Assembly (NCBI RefSeq): GCF_001021085.1
Contig: NZ_CP004021.1
Coordinates: forward strand, 1,076,001-1,140,000
DNA from: Candidatus Liberibacter africanus PTSAPSY
GTDB taxonomy: Bacteria > Pseudomonadota > Alphaproteobacteria > Rhizobiales > Rhizobiaceae
DNA: 64,000 bases
Reading direction: 5' to 3'
Numbering within the stretch: the first letter of the stretch is position 1; each line of letters opens with the position of its first letter. Positions 53,313 to 62,606 of the stretch are shown piece by piece. Both the position numbers and the translations under genes were made by a program. The notes beneath the pieces were generated by a model. It saw only the letters and a program-made list of their open reading frames with translations, was not told where the DNA came from and did no database searches.

Positions 53313-54158
53313 ATGGAAAAATGTTCTAGGAGTACTTGGAAACTTGCGCATGGTCGTAATATAGATATCGGCTATCAATCACTTATTATGGCGATTGTTA
53401 ATGTTACACCAGATTCTTTTTCCGATGGAGGAAAGAATTTAGTTCGTGAAAAGGCTATTTCTTATTCTATTAGTTGTTTAAAAGAAGGAGCTGATATTAT
53501 TGATATTGGCGGAGAATCTACGCGCCCTGATGCTATACCAGTCAGCGCAAAAGAAGAACAAAAGCGTATTATCCCAGTTATAGAAGAATTAGCTAGCCGT
53601 ACGAATGCTATTATTTCCGTTGACACATATAAACCTGAAACTGCTGAATTGGCTATTAAGGCAGGAGCTCATATTGTTAATGATGTGTGTGGATTGCAAA
53701 ATGATATAAATATGGCTAAGAGAATAGCAAAATATAATGCCGGTGTTTGTATTATGCACACAGGTCGTAACCGTACAAAAATTGTCGATGTTTTTGAAGA
53801 TCAGTTTTACTTTTTAAATCATTCACTGGAAATTGCTTCACGTTCGGGAATTTCACGGGAACAAATAGTTATTGATCCAGGTTTTGGATTTGCCAAAAAA
53901 ACTAACGAAAGCTTTGCCTTAATAGAAGGATTTTCAAAATTGAAGAATCTTGATTTCCCTATATTAGTTGGTATATCAAGAAAAAAATTATTAGGAGAAA
54001 TAACACACAGTAATAAACCATTGAATTTAGATGATAGCACGGCTACAGTCAATTGCCTCCTAAGAAAAGCAGGAGCTCATATCTTTAGGGTTCATAACGT
54101 GAAAATCAATAGAGATGCTTTGCGTATAGTTGATAATGTTATGAAGACTCAATCTTAG
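53313..54158 (+). CDS. folP: Dihydropteroate synthase
   Basis: Joins p-aminobenzoate to hydroxymethyl-dihydropterin pyrophosphate; target of sulfonamides. The 281-residue TIM barrel shows IMAIVNVTPDSFSDGG, DIGGESTRPDA, SVDTYKPETAE, NDVCG, and DPGFGFAKK. First of three folate genes in a row. Confidence 0.96.
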   Translation: MEKCSRSTWKLAHGRNIDIGYQSLIMAIVNVTPDSFSDGGKNLVREKAISYSISCLKEGADIIDIGGESTRPDAIPVSAKEEQKRIIPVIEELASRTNAIISVDTYKPETAELAIKAGAHIVNDVCGLQNDINMAKRIAKYNAGVCIMHTGRNRTKIVDVFEDQFYFLNHSLEIASRSGISREQIVIDPGFGFAKKTNESFALIEGFSKLKNLDFPILVGISRKKLLGEITHSNKPLNLDDSTATVNCLLRKAGAHIFRVHNVKINRDALRIVDNVMKTQS

Positions 54159-54186
54159 TTTACAGATAGTAAGATGAAAAAATAAT

Positions 54187-54570
54187 ATGTTTAATACAAG
54201 TTATACAATATTTTTAAAGAATTGTTCTTTTTTTGCCTATCATGGTGTTTATAAAGAAGAACAAAGTAAAGGTCAGCAGTTTTTTATTGATATAGAAATG
54301 CGGCTTATAAAAAATTTTGTTTTAGATAATGATAATATAGAAAATACAATTGATTATAGTGACGTATTTACCGTGACAGAAAAAGTCGTTATTGGAACAA
54401 GACATAACCTTATTGAATCTCTTGCAAATGAAATTGCTACGAAATTACTAAAAGAATTCAAAAAGATCAATCACATCATTGTTACCGTAAGAAAGCCTAA
54501 CGCACCAATTAAGGGTACACTTGACTATGTAGAAGTCAAAGTAGAATATTCTCATGAACAAAAAAAATGA
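54187..54570 (+). CDS. folB: Dihydroneopterin aldolase
   Basis: Makes 6-hydroxymethyl-dihydropterin from dihydroneopterin. The 127 residues carry FAYHGVYKEEQSKGQQFFID, TIDYSDVF and NLIESLANEIA, and the end VRKPNAPIKGTLDYVEV, all family standards. It overlaps folK by 17 nt, implying coupled translation. Confidence 0.95.
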   Translation: MFNTSYTIFLKNCSFFAYHGVYKEEQSKGQQFFIDIEMRLIKNFVLDNDNIENTIDYSDVFTVTEKVVIGTRHNLIESLANEIATKLLKEFKKINHIIVTVRKPNAPIKGTLDYVEVKVEYSHEQKK

Positions 54571-55072
54571 TACTATTGCGATCGGACTAGGAAGCAATAT
54601 TGGAAATAAGAAGAAGTATATTGCTCAAGCCTTGCAATTACTTAACAACCATAAGGATTGTGAAGTAATATCTGTATCGCGTTTATATCATACCCCTCCT
54701 TGGGGAAAAAATGATCAAGATTTTTTTTTCAATGCTGTTTCTCTTATTAAAACACGAGTTTCTCCCAATGAATTATTGGATATTTTGTTATCCATTGAAA
54801 ATAAATTAAATAGGAAACGTGATGTATTATGGGGCTCTCGTACAATTGATCTTGACATCCTTATTTTAGGAGATTACGTATGCGCGACTGATCGCTTAAC
54901 AATACCTCATCCATATATTACAGAAAGGGCTTTTGTAATAGCACCGTTATCTGACGTTGCTCCTGACATAGTTATTAAAGGATTGTCTGTAAAAAAATGG
55001 TTTGATCACATTGATGTTTCAAAAATGCAAGTTATAGATGATAGTCGTGACTGGTGGATTGATTGTGATTAA
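54554..55072 (+). CDS. folK: Hydroxymethyl-dihydropterin pyrophosphokinase
   Basis: Activates hydroxymethyl-dihydropterin for FolP. Motifs: IGLGSNIGNKKKYI, SRLYHTPPWG, DQDFFFNAV, and GSRTIDLDILILG, then IPHPYITERAFVIAPL. With folP and folB it supplies dihydropteroate; the thyA-folA pair elsewhere in the window recycles the cofactor. Confidence 0.96.
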   Translation: MNKKNDTIAIGLGSNIGNKKKYIAQALQLLNNHKDCEVISVSRLYHTPPWGKNDQDFFFNAVSLIKTRVSPNELLDILLSIENKLNRKRDVLWGSRTIDLDILILGDYVCATDRLTIPHPYITERAFVIAPLSDVAPDIVIKGLSVKKWFDHIDVSKMQVIDDSRDWWIDCD

Positions 55073-55129
55073 CACATCGATTGTAATCTCAGTGAATCAA
55101 CAAAGTAATATTTTCATTGTTTGTAGGAA

Positions 55130-57238
55130 TTAGATAATTTTCTTCATATTAACAACTGTCATGATGATGTCTTGTGTATATTTAATCAAGGAAAGACGAT
55201 TATTCCTCACTTCTATATCATCTATATTGACCAGTACTTTATCAAAAAAATCTTCAATAGGTTCGTATAAAGAATACAGGAGATCTCCTATTTGATGATA
55301 TCTCTTATTATGCAGGCTTTCTTTTATACGAAAATTAAGATCAGATATAACGCTATACAGTTTCTTTTCAGATTCTAGTAAAAATTTTTGAACATTAATG
55401 TTTGTTGATATTTCTGTGTTCTTTTTTTCTTCTATAGATAAAATTTGAACAATACGTTTGGCAGATAAGAGGAATTTTTGTCCTTTAGTGCTATTAAAAA
55501 ACTCATTCAAATGAGTAATGAGATCAACCACAGTTAAAAGATTGTCATTTTCAGGTCGTAATATTGCCTCAATGAGATCATGTCGAATACCTATCTCACG
55601 TAAGTGTAATTTTAAACGATCATGAAAAAACATAATCAGAGTACTATCTTCTATCAATTGTGATAAAGGAAGATCAATCTTATTAGATAATATAATACGG
55701 ATAATGCCAAGTGCAGCTCGACGTAATGCATAAGGATCTTTTGAGCCACTTGGCTTTTCATTAATCGCCCAAAAATTGATGAGAATATCGATTTTATCCG
55801 CCAATGATAAAGTAATTGATACTTTATTGGTTGGCACATCTTCTAACGGACCACGTGGTTTTAAGTGCTCTTCAATAGCATTACAACAAACGACGGATTC
55901 ATTTTGTAAAGCAGCATACTCTTTGCCTATTTTCCCTTGCAACTCTGGAAATTCTCTGACGATATCTGTGCACAAATCAGCTTTTGCAAGTACTGCTGAA
56001 CGATCTACTAAATCGATATCAGAATCTATTAACTGCGATATTTTTTTTCCCAGGGTTCTGATACGTGATACCCTTTCTCCTTGCGTTCCTATTTTAGTAT
56101 GAAAAACTACATTCAACATATCAAGTTTTGCCATACGCTGATCTAGCGGTTTAGATAAATCAAGATTAAACTTAAGTGCCGATTTTTTTAAAGAAAATAA
56201 GTCATAATAATTCTCTTGATCACGTTTCCAGAAATGTAAAGCATCTTCCAAACGAGCGGCCACTACCCTACTATTTCCTTGCGCAATTGCAATTCCACCA
56301 TCAGCAGCTTGAATATTAGCAACTAGAATAAAACGATTCGCAAGCTTACCTTCCCGAGTGCGCGTGACAAAACACTTTTGATTCGTCTTAATAGTCAAAC
56401 GAATCAACTCCTCTGGAAGACAAAGATATTTTTCATCAAAATATCCCATAATAACTTGTACCCATTCAACAAGACCCATAATTTCTTCTAAGAGATCATG
56501 ATCTTCCACTAATTCTAATCCATGAGTAGAAGCTAACTGCCGTGCACCTTGAAGAATGCTTTGACGACGATATTCTGGGTCTAATAATACCATTCCTTTT
56601 TCTAAACCTCTGATATAATCATCAAGACATTGGACTTCTATCGGGTGTGGTGCATGAAAACGATGTCCATAAGTAATCTTTCCACAAGGTATGTCTTTTA
56701 AATCAAGGTCAATGATTTTACTTTGGCCATTTTCAAGAACAAGAACACATAAAATTGATTTTAATGGTCTTATCCATGAAAAATCACTAATTGAAGAATT
56801 GTTTGCACTCCAACGCATTGATTTAGGCCAAGGAACCTTTTGAATCGCTATAGGTACTATTTCTTTAAGAATATCTTCTGCTAAGCGTTTTGGCTTTTTC
56901 AGAACTGCTAAATAAACATCTCCTTTTTTCAGATCTTTTTTAATTTTACAATCAGAAATTTTATCTAATCCTGTAGATCTCAAAAATCCATCAATTGCCT
57001 TTTGTTCAGCTCCAACTCTTGGCCCTAATCTTTCTTCAATTTTTTCTGGAGAATACGGAGTTAAACCATTAAGGTATAAGAACAAGCGATTTGGTGTCCA
57101 GTACTGACGCATATTTTGATATGTTAAGCTATATTCTTTCAATAAACCAATAAGAATTGTGCTCAAATCTTCAGTAGCTTTGCGCTGCATACGTGCAGGA
57201 ATTTCTTCAGAATAAATTTCAAGCAAAAAATTAGGCAT
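55130..57238 (-). CDS. glyS: Glycyl-tRNA synthetase beta subunit
   Basis: Large subunit of the alpha2beta2 glycyl-tRNA synthetase. The 702-residue protein opens LLEIYSEEIPARMQ as usual and contains VEWVQVIMGYFDEKYLCLPE, an HD-type segment (EYAALQNESVV), SLADKIDILINFW and GSKDPYALRRAALGIIRI before the C-terminal anticodon-binding part. The alpha subunit gene glyQ is not next to it in this window. Confidence 0.96.
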   Translation of the reverse strand: MPNFLLEIYSEEIPARMQRKATEDLSTILIGLLKEYSLTYQNMRQYWTPNRLFLYLNGLTPYSPEKIEERLGPRVGAEQKAIDGFLRSTGLDKISDCKIKKDLKKGDVYLAVLKKPKRLAEDILKEIVPIAIQKVPWPKSMRWSANNSSISDFSWIRPLKSILCVLVLENGQSKIIDLDLKDIPCGKITYGHRFHAPHPIEVQCLDDYIRGLEKGMVLLDPEYRRQSILQGARQLASTHGLELVEDHDLLEEIMGLVEWVQVIMGYFDEKYLCLPEELIRLTIKTNQKCFVTRTREGKLANRFILVANIQAADGGIAIAQGNSRVVAARLEDALHFWKRDQENYYDLFSLKKSALKFNLDLSKPLDQRMAKLDMLNVVFHTKIGTQGERVSRIRTLGKKISQLIDSDIDLVDRSAVLAKADLCTDIVREFPELQGKIGKEYAALQNESVVCCNAIEEHLKPRGPLEDVPTNKVSITLSLADKIDILINFWAINEKPSGSKDPYALRRAALGIIRIILSNKIDLPLSQLIEDSTLIMFFHDRLKLHLREIGIRHDLIEAILRPENDNLLTVVDLITHLNEFFNSTKGQKFLLSAKRIVQILSIEEKKNTEISTNINVQKFLLESEKKLYSVISDLNFRIKESLHNKRYHQIGDLLYSLYEPIEDFFDKVLVNIDDIEVRNNRLSLIKYTQDIIMTVVNMKKII

Positions 57239-57460
57239 TATTGATTCCTATTCTTCAAGATTATAAATTACTCATACATTTTAATGCACAAGATATGAGC
57301 AAGATATGAGAACGTCTATAAATTTTTTTATGAAAGAGAACAGTAAACGAATATTCAAATATTTGTACAGTTATAGAATTCGTTATGCATTAACATCTAA
57401 AGGAAAATATGAAAATGCGCTTTTATAAACTGCTTTAAACTACTACATGAGTACCATTTA

Positions 57461-57543
57461 TGGTACCCGGTGAGGGACTCGAACCCTCACGCTTCCGCGT
57501 TTGGACCTAAACCAAGTGTGTCTACCAATTCCACCAACCGGGC
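57461..57543 (-). tRNA. tRNA-Leu (anticodon UAG)
   Basis: An 83-nt cloverleaf on the minus strand with acceptor GCCCGGT/ACCGGGT, discriminator A and encoded CCA. The D arm has GGTAGAC. The anticodon loop is TTTAGGT (anticodon TAG), there is a long variable arm as in leucine tRNAs, and the T arm has GGTTCGAGTCC. Confidence 0.95.
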
Positions 57544-57894
57544 ATAATACATTTTCTTACATCTTATACTTTATAAGTAAGAAATCAATTTAATATTCTA
57601 GAAGTACTACGAAAAATAATTTAAAATAGGAATTATTACTCAAATATTTTTTCTTTCCAGAAAATGTTTAATTCCATTCAAATGATTTATTAAATATTCA
57701 ATGCATTTTTGTTTTCTATCCTACATATCCTTTTCCTACATATCCCTTTTTATGTCGTTACTTACAGTCTGTAATCTGTGTAATTTCTATATGGACAAAT
57801 GAAATAATTTCGCAAAAACGATGTTGAAAAACAGGATTCGATGATTGGAATGAAATAAGAGAATAAATCATCAAGCATTTTATTCGTAAAAATT
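57544..57894. other. Gap between tRNA-Leu and murB, nothing identified
   Basis: 351 bp of AT-rich DNA. The only pattern I see is a short direct repeat (CCTACATATCC) near 57720-57746. No gene or clear terminator. Confidence 0.4.
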
Positions 57895-58860
57895 CTAAAA
57901 TATTTTGGCATAATCAACTATCTTATTATCGAAAAACTCTCCAAGACGCTTAATCTCCCATTCTAAAAGAATACCTGATTGATTAAAAACCTTTTTCCGT
58001 ACTTTTTCACCAAGATATTCAAGATCATATCCAGTTGCATTATTGGTGTTAATCATAAAATTACAGTGTAACTCTGATATTTTAGCACCTCCAAATTCTA
58101 ATCCACGACAACCAGCTTCTTCTATTAATTTCCACGCAGAGCGTCCAACAGGATTTTTAAAAGTAGAACCTCCGGTTTTCTCTTTAATTGGTTGTATTTT
58201 TTCACGATAATCACGAACATCATCGATGGCAGATTGAATAACATTTTTAGATTCTTGGAATCCCCGCAGAACCACATGAGTAATAATCAAATCTTTTGCA
58301 AGATCTGAAAAACGATACTGATATTTTAATTTATTTTGAGGAATAACATGTTGATTCCCCATACGATCTATAACATGCACTTCAACCACATGCTGAGAAG
58401 TCTCACAATTATTAGAACCAGCATTCATATATGCTGCCCCTCCAATTGATCCCGGAATACCATAGAAAAAATGAAATCCTCCAATACCATAACGCAAAGC
58501 CCAGTTAGCGAGAGATTTCCCTGAACAACTAGCACCTACAATAATTTCACAATCATTTCTTTTTTCTATACTACTAAAACCAGCATGCGATAATCGCAAA
58601 ACAATGCCCTTAATCCCAGCATCACGAACTAAAATATTTGAACCTAGTCCCACAATCGTTATAGGAACATCATGAGGTAAGAGAGAGAGAAAATATTTTA
58701 AGTCATCTATATCCTGAGGTTGGAACATGACTTCTGCATTACCACCAGCGCGAAACCATGTTATCTTATTCATTGGAAAATTTTCCTGAAATTTCCCCTT
58801 GAACTGTTTGCTTTTATTTCTTAAAGAGACTAAATAGTTTTCGTAAATCACATCATGCAT
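57895..58860 (-). CDS. murB: UDP-N-acetylenolpyruvoylglucosamine reductase
   Basis: Reduces the enolpyruvyl group to make UDP-N-acetylmuramic acid. FAD-binding motifs TWFRAGGNAEVM and GLGSNILVRDAG, then GIPGSIGGAAYMNAG, the catalytic GGSTFKNP with its Ser, and a terminal Glu in ILLEWEI. The frame is open from 58911, but Met 58860 gives a normal start and only a 13-nt overlap with murC. Last gene of the cell-wall cluster here. Confidence 0.94.
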   Translation of the reverse strand: MHDVIYENYLVSLRNKSKQFKGKFQENFPMNKITWFRAGGNAEVMFQPQDIDDLKYFLSLLPHDVPITIVGLGSNILVRDAGIKGIVLRLSHAGFSSIEKRNDCEIIVGASCSGKSLANWALRYGIGGFHFFYGIPGSIGGAAYMNAGSNNCETSQHVVEVHVIDRMGNQHVIPQNKLKYQYRFSDLAKDLIITHVVLRGFQESKNVIQSAIDDVRDYREKIQPIKEKTGGSTFKNPVGRSAWKLIEEAGCRGLEFGGAKISELHCNFMINTNNATGYDLEYLGEKVRKKVFNQSGILLEWEIKRLGEFFDNKIVDYAKIF

Positions 58861-60272
58861 ATATTTTGTCGAGTAACCAACCCAAGCTCTCCAATCAGAG
58901 AAGCTGCCCATTGTGTTATATTACCTGCCCCGAAGAAAATAATAAAATCACCTGCTTCCGCAACATCTAATATCTTCGCTACAAGATGATCAAAAGAATC
59001 CATGTAATATGCTTGAGGATGTCCATTTGATTGAATTTTCTTCACTAACTCCGGAGAAGAAAATCCAGATATTTCTTGTTCTCCAGCCGAATAAACAGGG
59101 GAAATCAACACAGTATCAGCATCTCCAAAACAAGTGGAAAATTGATCAAAAAGTGCTGAAAGACGTGAATAACGATGTGGCTGATGAATAGCAATAATCT
59201 TACGAGGACAAATTTGACGAACCGCAGAAAGAACGGAAGATATTTCTATTGGATGATGCCCATAATCATCGAAAACATGCACATCGTTCCAAATACCAAC
59301 GAGACTGAATCTTCTTTTGACACCAGAAAATGATGCTAAGCCTTCTGCTATATTTTCTGATGATAAACCTAATTTATGCACTACTGCAATAGACGCACAG
59401 GCATTAGAAATATTATGTTCCCCGATTAATGGTAGAGAAAGATCCTTGATGACCGAAGGTTCTTTGCTAAGAACACCTTGAACTGTAACATCAAAAATAG
59501 AACGATCTGAACATCTTCTAATATTTGAATAACAAATATCAGCTTGAGAATGTCGACCATAGGTAATAATTTTACGATTTTGAATGCGAGCAACGAGAGA
59601 AAGAATCTCCGGATGATCAAGACAAACTACTGCAAAACCATAAAAAGGAATACCATCAATAAACTTGTAAAAAGCGGCACGAATAGCATCAAAATCACCA
59701 TAGTAATCTAAGTGTTCTGGATCAATATTCGTAACGACTACAATATCTGAAGGCAATCTTATAAATGTTCCATCTGATTCATCGGCTTCAACAACAATCC
59801 ACTCACTCGTCCCAATACGAGTATTTGTTCCATAAGAATTAATAATTCCTCCATTAATAACTGTTGGATCAAATTTTCCTTGTTCAAGCAATGTTGCAAT
59901 TAACGAAGTTGTTGTTGTTTTACCATGAGTACCGCTAACAGAGATAGATTTACGACAACGCATAATTCCAGCAAGCATTTCAGAACGAAATATTACAGGG
60001 ATATTTTTCTTACGCGCGGCAATACATTCGACATTATCTTTATCAATTGCCGAAGAAACTACTAGAATTTCAGCATCATTAATATTTTCTACATTATGAC
60101 CTATAGAAACTTTAATCCCTTGTTTACGAAGTCTCTGTACATTCGGGCTAATGATAACATCTGATCCTTGCACATGATAACCAGTATTGTGCAAGACCTC
60201 GGCAATACCACTCATTCCTATACCACCTATTCCAACAAAATGTATTGGACCCATTCCTTCTGGATTTAGCAT
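58848..60272 (-). CDS. murC: UDP-N-acetylmuramate--L-alanine ligase
   Basis: Adds L-Ala to UDP-MurNAc. The 474-residue Mur ligase shows HFVGIGGIGMSGIAEVL (nucleotide-sugar domain), the ATP loop SGTHGKTTTTSLIA, EADESDGTF, TNIDPEHLDYYGDF, and VFDDYGHHPIEI with the GHHP motif. Follows murG by 25 nt and overlaps murB. Confidence 0.97.
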   Translation of the reverse strand: MLNPEGMGPIHFVGIGGIGMSGIAEVLHNTGYHVQGSDVIISPNVQRLRKQGIKVSIGHNVENINDAEILVVSSAIDKDNVECIAARKKNIPVIFRSEMLAGIMRCRKSISVSGTHGKTTTTSLIATLLEQGKFDPTVINGGIINSYGTNTRIGTSEWIVVEADESDGTFIRLPSDIVVVTNIDPEHLDYYGDFDAIRAAFYKFIDGIPFYGFAVVCLDHPEILSLVARIQNRKIITYGRHSQADICYSNIRRCSDRSIFDVTVQGVLSKEPSVIKDLSLPLIGEHNISNACASIAVVHKLGLSSENIAEGLASFSGVKRRFSLVGIWNDVHVFDDYGHHPIEISSVLSAVRQICPRKIIAIHQPHRYSRLSALFDQFSTCFGDADTVLISPVYSAGEQEISGFSSPELVKKIQSNGHPQAYYMDSFDHLVAKILDVAEAGDFIIFFGAGNITQWAASLIGELGLVTRQNICMM

Positions 60273-60297
60273 GTGCAGTCCTTCTCTAAAACGAGAG

Positions 60298-61443
60298 CTA
60301 TACCTTGTGGAACCAGCATGTAAACTTCCTTCCTAAAAAAGATCTACTCTTTGCATGAGCAAGTTGTTCAATTATATCTGATAACATTAAAACTGCCTGA
60401 GTTTTTCCTTTCTCAGAAATATTTTTAGCCATTTGAGATAAACATTCTGGATTTTTCATAGCAGAATAAAGTTCATTAGCCAATCGTTCAGGAGAAAGAA
60501 AATCCTGTGTTATCACTTTAGCCCCCCCTCCTTCTTGAAGATAATGCGCATTATGCAACTGATCCTGATGAATGGAATAAGGATAAGGTACAAGAATAGC
60601 TGGACGTCCTATAACAGCTATTTCGGAAACGGTCAAAGCTCCTGATCGACATATCAACAAATTTGCTTTCACCATATGCCGTTCAATATCTTTTAAAAAA
60701 GAAAAAATATTTACTTTACAGCCTAATTCACTATATTTTTTCTGAACTCTTTCCTTATCATCTTCATGAACTTGTTGCGTAATCACTAGTCTTTTACGCT
60801 GTATTTTGGATAGAAGAGAAATGCTTTTAGGGATAACATCAGAAAAAAATCTTGCTCCCTGGCTTCCTCCAAATACCAACAAGTAAAAAGGTTTATCTGA
60901 ATCACTAACCTGATAAGGAATATCTCGCATTCTTATCAGTGAGTGACGTATAGGATTTCCTGTAACGATAACTTTATGTGATAAATTTTTTTTTTGAGGA
61001 GATACCATTCCTCTTGCTATCAATTGTACGCCCCAAGATAAGAGACGATTCGCTCTTCCCATAATGATATTTTGTTCATGGATCATAGATGGTATCCGCA
61101 ATATTATTCCTGCTAACAAAGGTGAAACAGTGTGATATCCGCCAAAACCTACTATGACTTTTGGTTTTATTTTTTTTATCAAACGTAAAGAAGCAAAAAA
61201 TCCTTTCACAAAATTTATTAAAGAACGACAAAAAACAATGGGATTAGAAAATCGAATTGGAGAAGAAGCTATTTCGAAAATCGAATCATTAGGAAAATCC
61301 ATAGTGAAAGGTATAGCACGATGATCAGTTACCAAGCAAACAGTATACCCTCGAGCTTTTAATTCATGTGACAAGGCTATTGCGGGCAATACATGTCCCC
61401 CTGTTCCTCCTGCTACTAGTAATACGGCATTATATTCTGACAT
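60298..61443 (-). CDS. murG: MurG, lipid II-forming GlcNAc transferase
   Basis: Peripheral membrane glycosyltransferase (GT28) that turns lipid I into lipid II. Motifs: VAGGTGGHVLPAIALSHEL, GFGGYHTVSPLLAG, HEQNIIMGRANR, FGGSQGARFFSDVIP, and CRSGALTVSEIAVIGRPAIL with the donor-binding residues. The 381-residue length is normal. Confidence 0.97.
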   Translation of the reverse strand: MSEYNAVLLVAGGTGGHVLPAIALSHELKARGYTVCLVTDHRAIPFTMDFPNDSIFEIASSPIRFSNPIVFCRSLINFVKGFFASLRLIKKIKPKVIVGFGGYHTVSPLLAGIILRIPSMIHEQNIIMGRANRLLSWGVQLIARGMVSPQKKNLSHKVIVTGNPIRHSLIRMRDIPYQVSDSDKPFYLLVFGGSQGARFFSDVIPKSISLLSKIQRKRLVITQQVHEDDKERVQKKYSELGCKVNIFSFLKDIERHMVKANLLICRSGALTVSEIAVIGRPAILVPYPYSIHQDQLHNAHYLQEGGGAKVITQDFLSPERLANELYSAMKNPECLSQMAKNISEKGKTQAVLMLSDIIEQLAHAKSRSFLGRKFTCWFHKV

Positions 61444-61454
61444 ATCTATAGATC

Positions 61455-62606
61455 CTAAAACATGTGTGGTGTGGAAACACGCATAAAGTCTTCTTCATAA
61501 GCGCGTCTCTCAGGGCGACGACATGTTAATGCTAATAGATAGCCCATTGTAATACATATTCCCAGCATAGAAGACCCTCCGTACGATATAGCAGGCATTG
61601 TCATTCCTTTAGTTGGGAGAAGATGTAAATTAACACCGATATTAATAAATGCCTGTAAAGCTATTTGCAATGCAAGACCGAATATAGCCATACGAATAAA
61701 ATCATCTGATTCAGTTAATGAATAGATAAAAGCACGAACAACTACAAAAGCAAAAATACATAAAATAAAGATACAAAATATGATACCAAATTCCTCAGCA
61801 GCTACAGAGAAAACAAAATCCGTATGACTATCTGGTATAACACGTTTTATAGTTCCTTCTCCAGGTCCTTTACCGAACCATCCACCATTAATAATAGCAT
61901 CACGCGCACTATCTATTTGGAAAGAATCCCCTATTCCAGTCATAAAGTGGTTAATGCGAAACGCAACATGAGGCATTGTTTGATAAGCAATAAATAAACT
62001 CACTGCCCCTAAAAAAGCAAAGACAATAATCCACAACCAAGAAATACCTGTGATAAAAAACATACAATCCCATATTAAGCATACAAGAATACTTTGTCCA
62101 AAATCAGGTTGTGCAATTAATAAAGCTATTACAATTCCAAATAATATCAAAGAAAAAATATTCCCTGGCATTTCTGGATGATGCATTTGTTCAGCAAAAA
62201 ACCAAGCGCATACAATAATAAATGATGGTTTGAGGAATTCAGAAGGCTGTATTGATGTTCCTGCAATATATAACCAACGTTTAGCTCCTTTAATTTCCAC
62301 TCCCCAAAACAATACTAAGACCATAGCTATTAAGGAAAAAAACAGCAAAATAAAGGCAGTATTTTTTACTGTTTTAGGGGTAAAAAAGGAAAAAGATATC
62401 ATAATAATTATGGACGGAATAAGAAAAAAAGCATGTCTTTTAACAAAATAGAAATTATCTAGACCTAATTTTTCTGCTACAGCAGGCGAAGAAGCAAAGG
62501 ACAAAACGAGTCCTAACCCTAATAAAAACAAAAACGCCATGAGAGACATCCAATCCACGGTCCAAAACCATTCTGCTAGAATCCCTCTTTCAGCTCGTTT
62601 TACCAT
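61455..62606 (-). CDS. ftsW: FtsW, SEDS-family septal peptidoglycan polymerase
   Basis: Ten-helix SEDS protein that polymerises lipid II at the division site with its partner PBP. Visible landmarks: GAKRWLYIAGTSIQPSEFLK, LIAQPDFGQSILV, GGWFGKGPGEGTIKRVIPDS, HTDFVFSVAAEEFG, and the C-terminal GMTMPAISYGGSSML. Overlaps murD by 7 nt. Confidence 0.96.
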   Translation of the reverse strand: MVKRAERGILAEWFWTVDWMSLMAFLFLLGLGLVLSFASSPAVAEKLGLDNFYFVKRHAFFLIPSIIIMISFSFFTPKTVKNTAFILLFFSLIAMVLVLFWGVEIKGAKRWLYIAGTSIQPSEFLKPSFIIVCAWFFAEQMHHPEMPGNIFSLILFGIVIALLIAQPDFGQSILVCLIWDCMFFITGISWLWIIVFAFLGAVSLFIAYQTMPHVAFRINHFMTGIGDSFQIDSARDAIINGGWFGKGPGEGTIKRVIPDSHTDFVFSVAAEEFGIIFCIFILCIFAFVVVRAFIYSLTESDDFIRMAIFGLALQIALQAFINIGVNLHLLPTKGMTMPAISYGGSSMLGICITMGYLLALTCRRPERRAYEEDFMRVSTPHMF

